The translations under genes were made by a program, and so were the position numbers. DNA of 42,368 bases from Eubacteriales bacterium (GTDB lineage: Bacteria; Bacillota; Clostridia; Oscillospirales; CAG-382): the NCBI GenBank assembly GCA_028705495.1, contig JAQWDK010000017.1:1-42368 (forward strand), in the 5' to 3' direction. Under the pieces are notes generated by a model. The model was not told where the DNA came from, did no database searches, and was given only the letters and a program-made list of their open reading frames with translations. Positions 41,619-42,368 of this stretch are shown in pieces (the first letter of the stretch is position 1; each line of letters begins with the position of its first letter).

Positions 41619-42083
41619 TTATTTCTTAGATATAAAGTCATAGAAATCAAGAGCGGTTGTGTATGAATTTAGCAATTTGGGTGCAGTTACACCATCGTTA
41701 TCATCGGTTATGATTGTGACAATATCAGTTTCAAGGTCAACTATGAGTTTGTATTCGTATTCACCGGTCACGCCTTCATTATAAACGATAGTATAATTTG
41801 GTTCCTCGGCACCTGTCGCATTTCCGAGAGAATAAGTGACATTCAACAGATCAAATAAAAAATCTTCATTTTTTTCAAAAACGGTTTTTTGCAGTTTTAC
41901 CCTCTCGCCGTTCTCATAGCTGTAGATTTTAGCGACCTCTTTACCGCTTGAGCAGGAAGTGAATGCTATCAAAGCTAAAACTATTATAAAAGCAAAACAA
42001 AGGGATGTGGTTATCACTCTCGAGTTGCGGAACTGTTTTAATCGTTTTTTATTTATTATATTTTGTGATGTGCGGTGATTCAT
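41619..42083 (-). CDS. Uncharacterised lipoprotein
   Basis: 154 residues, no known family. A basic, asparagine-rich N-terminal arm (about 22 residues) precedes a membrane segment (TTSLCFAFIIVLALIAFTSC) that ends in a lipobox-like T-S-C, with Cys44 as the likely lipidated residue. The long arm before the lipobox is unusual. The mature part is a beta-rich domain of about 100 residues with Thr, Glu and Asp. AGAGG lies six bases before the ATG. The next gene upstream on the same strand ends 30 bases away and is probably in the same operon. Confidence 0.65.
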   Translation of the reverse strand: MNHRTSQNIINKKRLKQFRNSRVITTSLCFAFIIVLALIAFTSCSSGKEVAKIYSYENGERVKLQKTVFEKNEDFLFDLLNVTYSLGNATGAEEPNYTIVYNEGVTGEYEYKLIVDLETDIVTIITDDNDGVTAPKLLNSYTTALDFYDFISKK

Positions 42084-42113
42084 TGACGACCTCTTTCGTA
42101 TTGATTGAAGCGG

Positions 42114-42368
42114 TTAATTTTTGTTGTAAACGCTTTCACGGGATAACTTGTTCCAGTCCACGAAAAGTACGGTTTCGCTGCGTCTGTTTCTCATAGCTAC
42201 TTCACGCTGAGTCAGATATCCGTTTTCGAGGAGCCCTTTTATAGCCGATTGCAGCTCACCTTCGGACACATTAGGTTTTGTCGAAGCTATTTGTGAAACC
42301 TTGCTTATAGTTATTAGTTTACCCGGAGATGACTTTTCAAATTCGACAATGCTGTCAAGTACAAGTTT
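42114..42368 (-). CDS. Partial gene, winged-helix-like C-terminal part
   Basis: 84 codons are open from the window edge to a TAA at 42114; the 5-prime end is outside. The reading is KLVLDSIVEFEKSSPGKLIT, then ISKVSQIASTKPNVSEGELQ, then SAIKGLLENGYLTQREVAMR and NRRSETVLFVDW. It looks like a winged HTH: a helix, a recognition-like helix and an NGYL-type wing. Family not identified. It could regulate the following lipoprotein. The frame stays open across the whole stretch in one direction, which supports coding. Confidence 0.55.
   Translation of the reverse strand, partial: KLVLDSIVEFEKSSPGKLITISKVSQIASTKPNVSEGELQSAIKGLLENGYLTQREVAMRNRRSETVLFVDWNKLSRESVYNKN

Noticed and set aside
1..42368. CRISPR arrays, IS elements, prophage, tRNA and rRNA genes
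   Set aside because: No regularly spaced repeats, transposase or phage proteins, or tRNA T-loop patterns outside coding regions were seen.

Overview
The window looks like chromosome of a low-to-medium GC Gram-positive anaerobe of the class Clostridia, probably an Oscillospirales/Ruminococcaceae-type lineage. The evidence is the gene families and their order: M50 protease-scpAB-DUF2953-gerW-dacF-rluB, a thiI/cysteine desulfurase pair, a DUF1836 regulator, rubrerythrin next to a Fur/PerR regulator, beta and gamma subunits of a sodium-pumping decarboxylase, a CotH protein and a DUF4855 protein. Sporulation-associated genes (gerW/ytfJ, dacF-like) fit a Firmicute. The genus cannot be named from sequence alone. 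No IS element, phage, CRISPR array, rRNA or tRNA was recognised.

Layout. (1) 1-1150, minus strand: rpmH-rnpA-yidD-yidC (cut by the window edge) under a consensus sigma-A promoter. The usual neighbour dnaA is absent on the right. (2) 1251-2996: an orphan solute-binding lipoprotein with a long structured leader. (3) 3013-17458, plus strand: gpmI, M50 protease, scpA, scpB, DUF2953, gerW, dacF, rluB, a small GNAT-like protein, yhbY, nadD, yqeK, rsfS, leuS and a copper P-type ATPase with a copper-chaperone domain fused at its C terminus. (4) 17462-21094, minus strand: cysteine desulfurase-thiI-cinA. (5) 21218-25907, plus strand: rny behind a leader of about 415 nt, then ymdB, yajC and oadB with a 43-residue oadG. 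(6) 25934-28832: a tiny lipoprotein, a Fur/PerR regulator, rubrerythrin, a CrtO-like protein and hpt. (7) 29057-33992: a divergent PRPP synthetase, a CotH lipoprotein and an ABC exporter. (8) 34001-37446, minus strand: a four-gene operon DUF1836 regulator-NfeD-membrane protein-flotillin. (9) 37447-42368: a repeat-rich gap, a D-2-hydroxyacid dehydrogenase, a LamG surface protein, a DUF4855 protein, a lipoprotein and a partial gene.

How the genes connect. nadD, yqeK, rsfS, yhbY, rluB and leuS form a translation/NAD block. ThiI and the desulfurase work together in tRNA thiolation. OadB and OadG need an alpha subunit and biotin carrier that are not here. Flotillin, NfeD and the membrane protein are one membrane-microdomain unit, probably controlled by the DUF1836 protein through a dyad lying inside its own promoter.

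The least explained features are: (a) a 24-nt palindrome followed by a fixed AAAG-ATGGTYATAA leader, found upstream of three unrelated genes; (b) a second leader shared by oadG and the dehydrogenase, made of a GC hairpin plus AGAATGGAGATT; (c) a strong internal ribosome site that could release a free CopZ from copA; (d) Shine-Dalgarno-sequestering stems before rny and dacF; (e) the DUF1836 promoter dyad.
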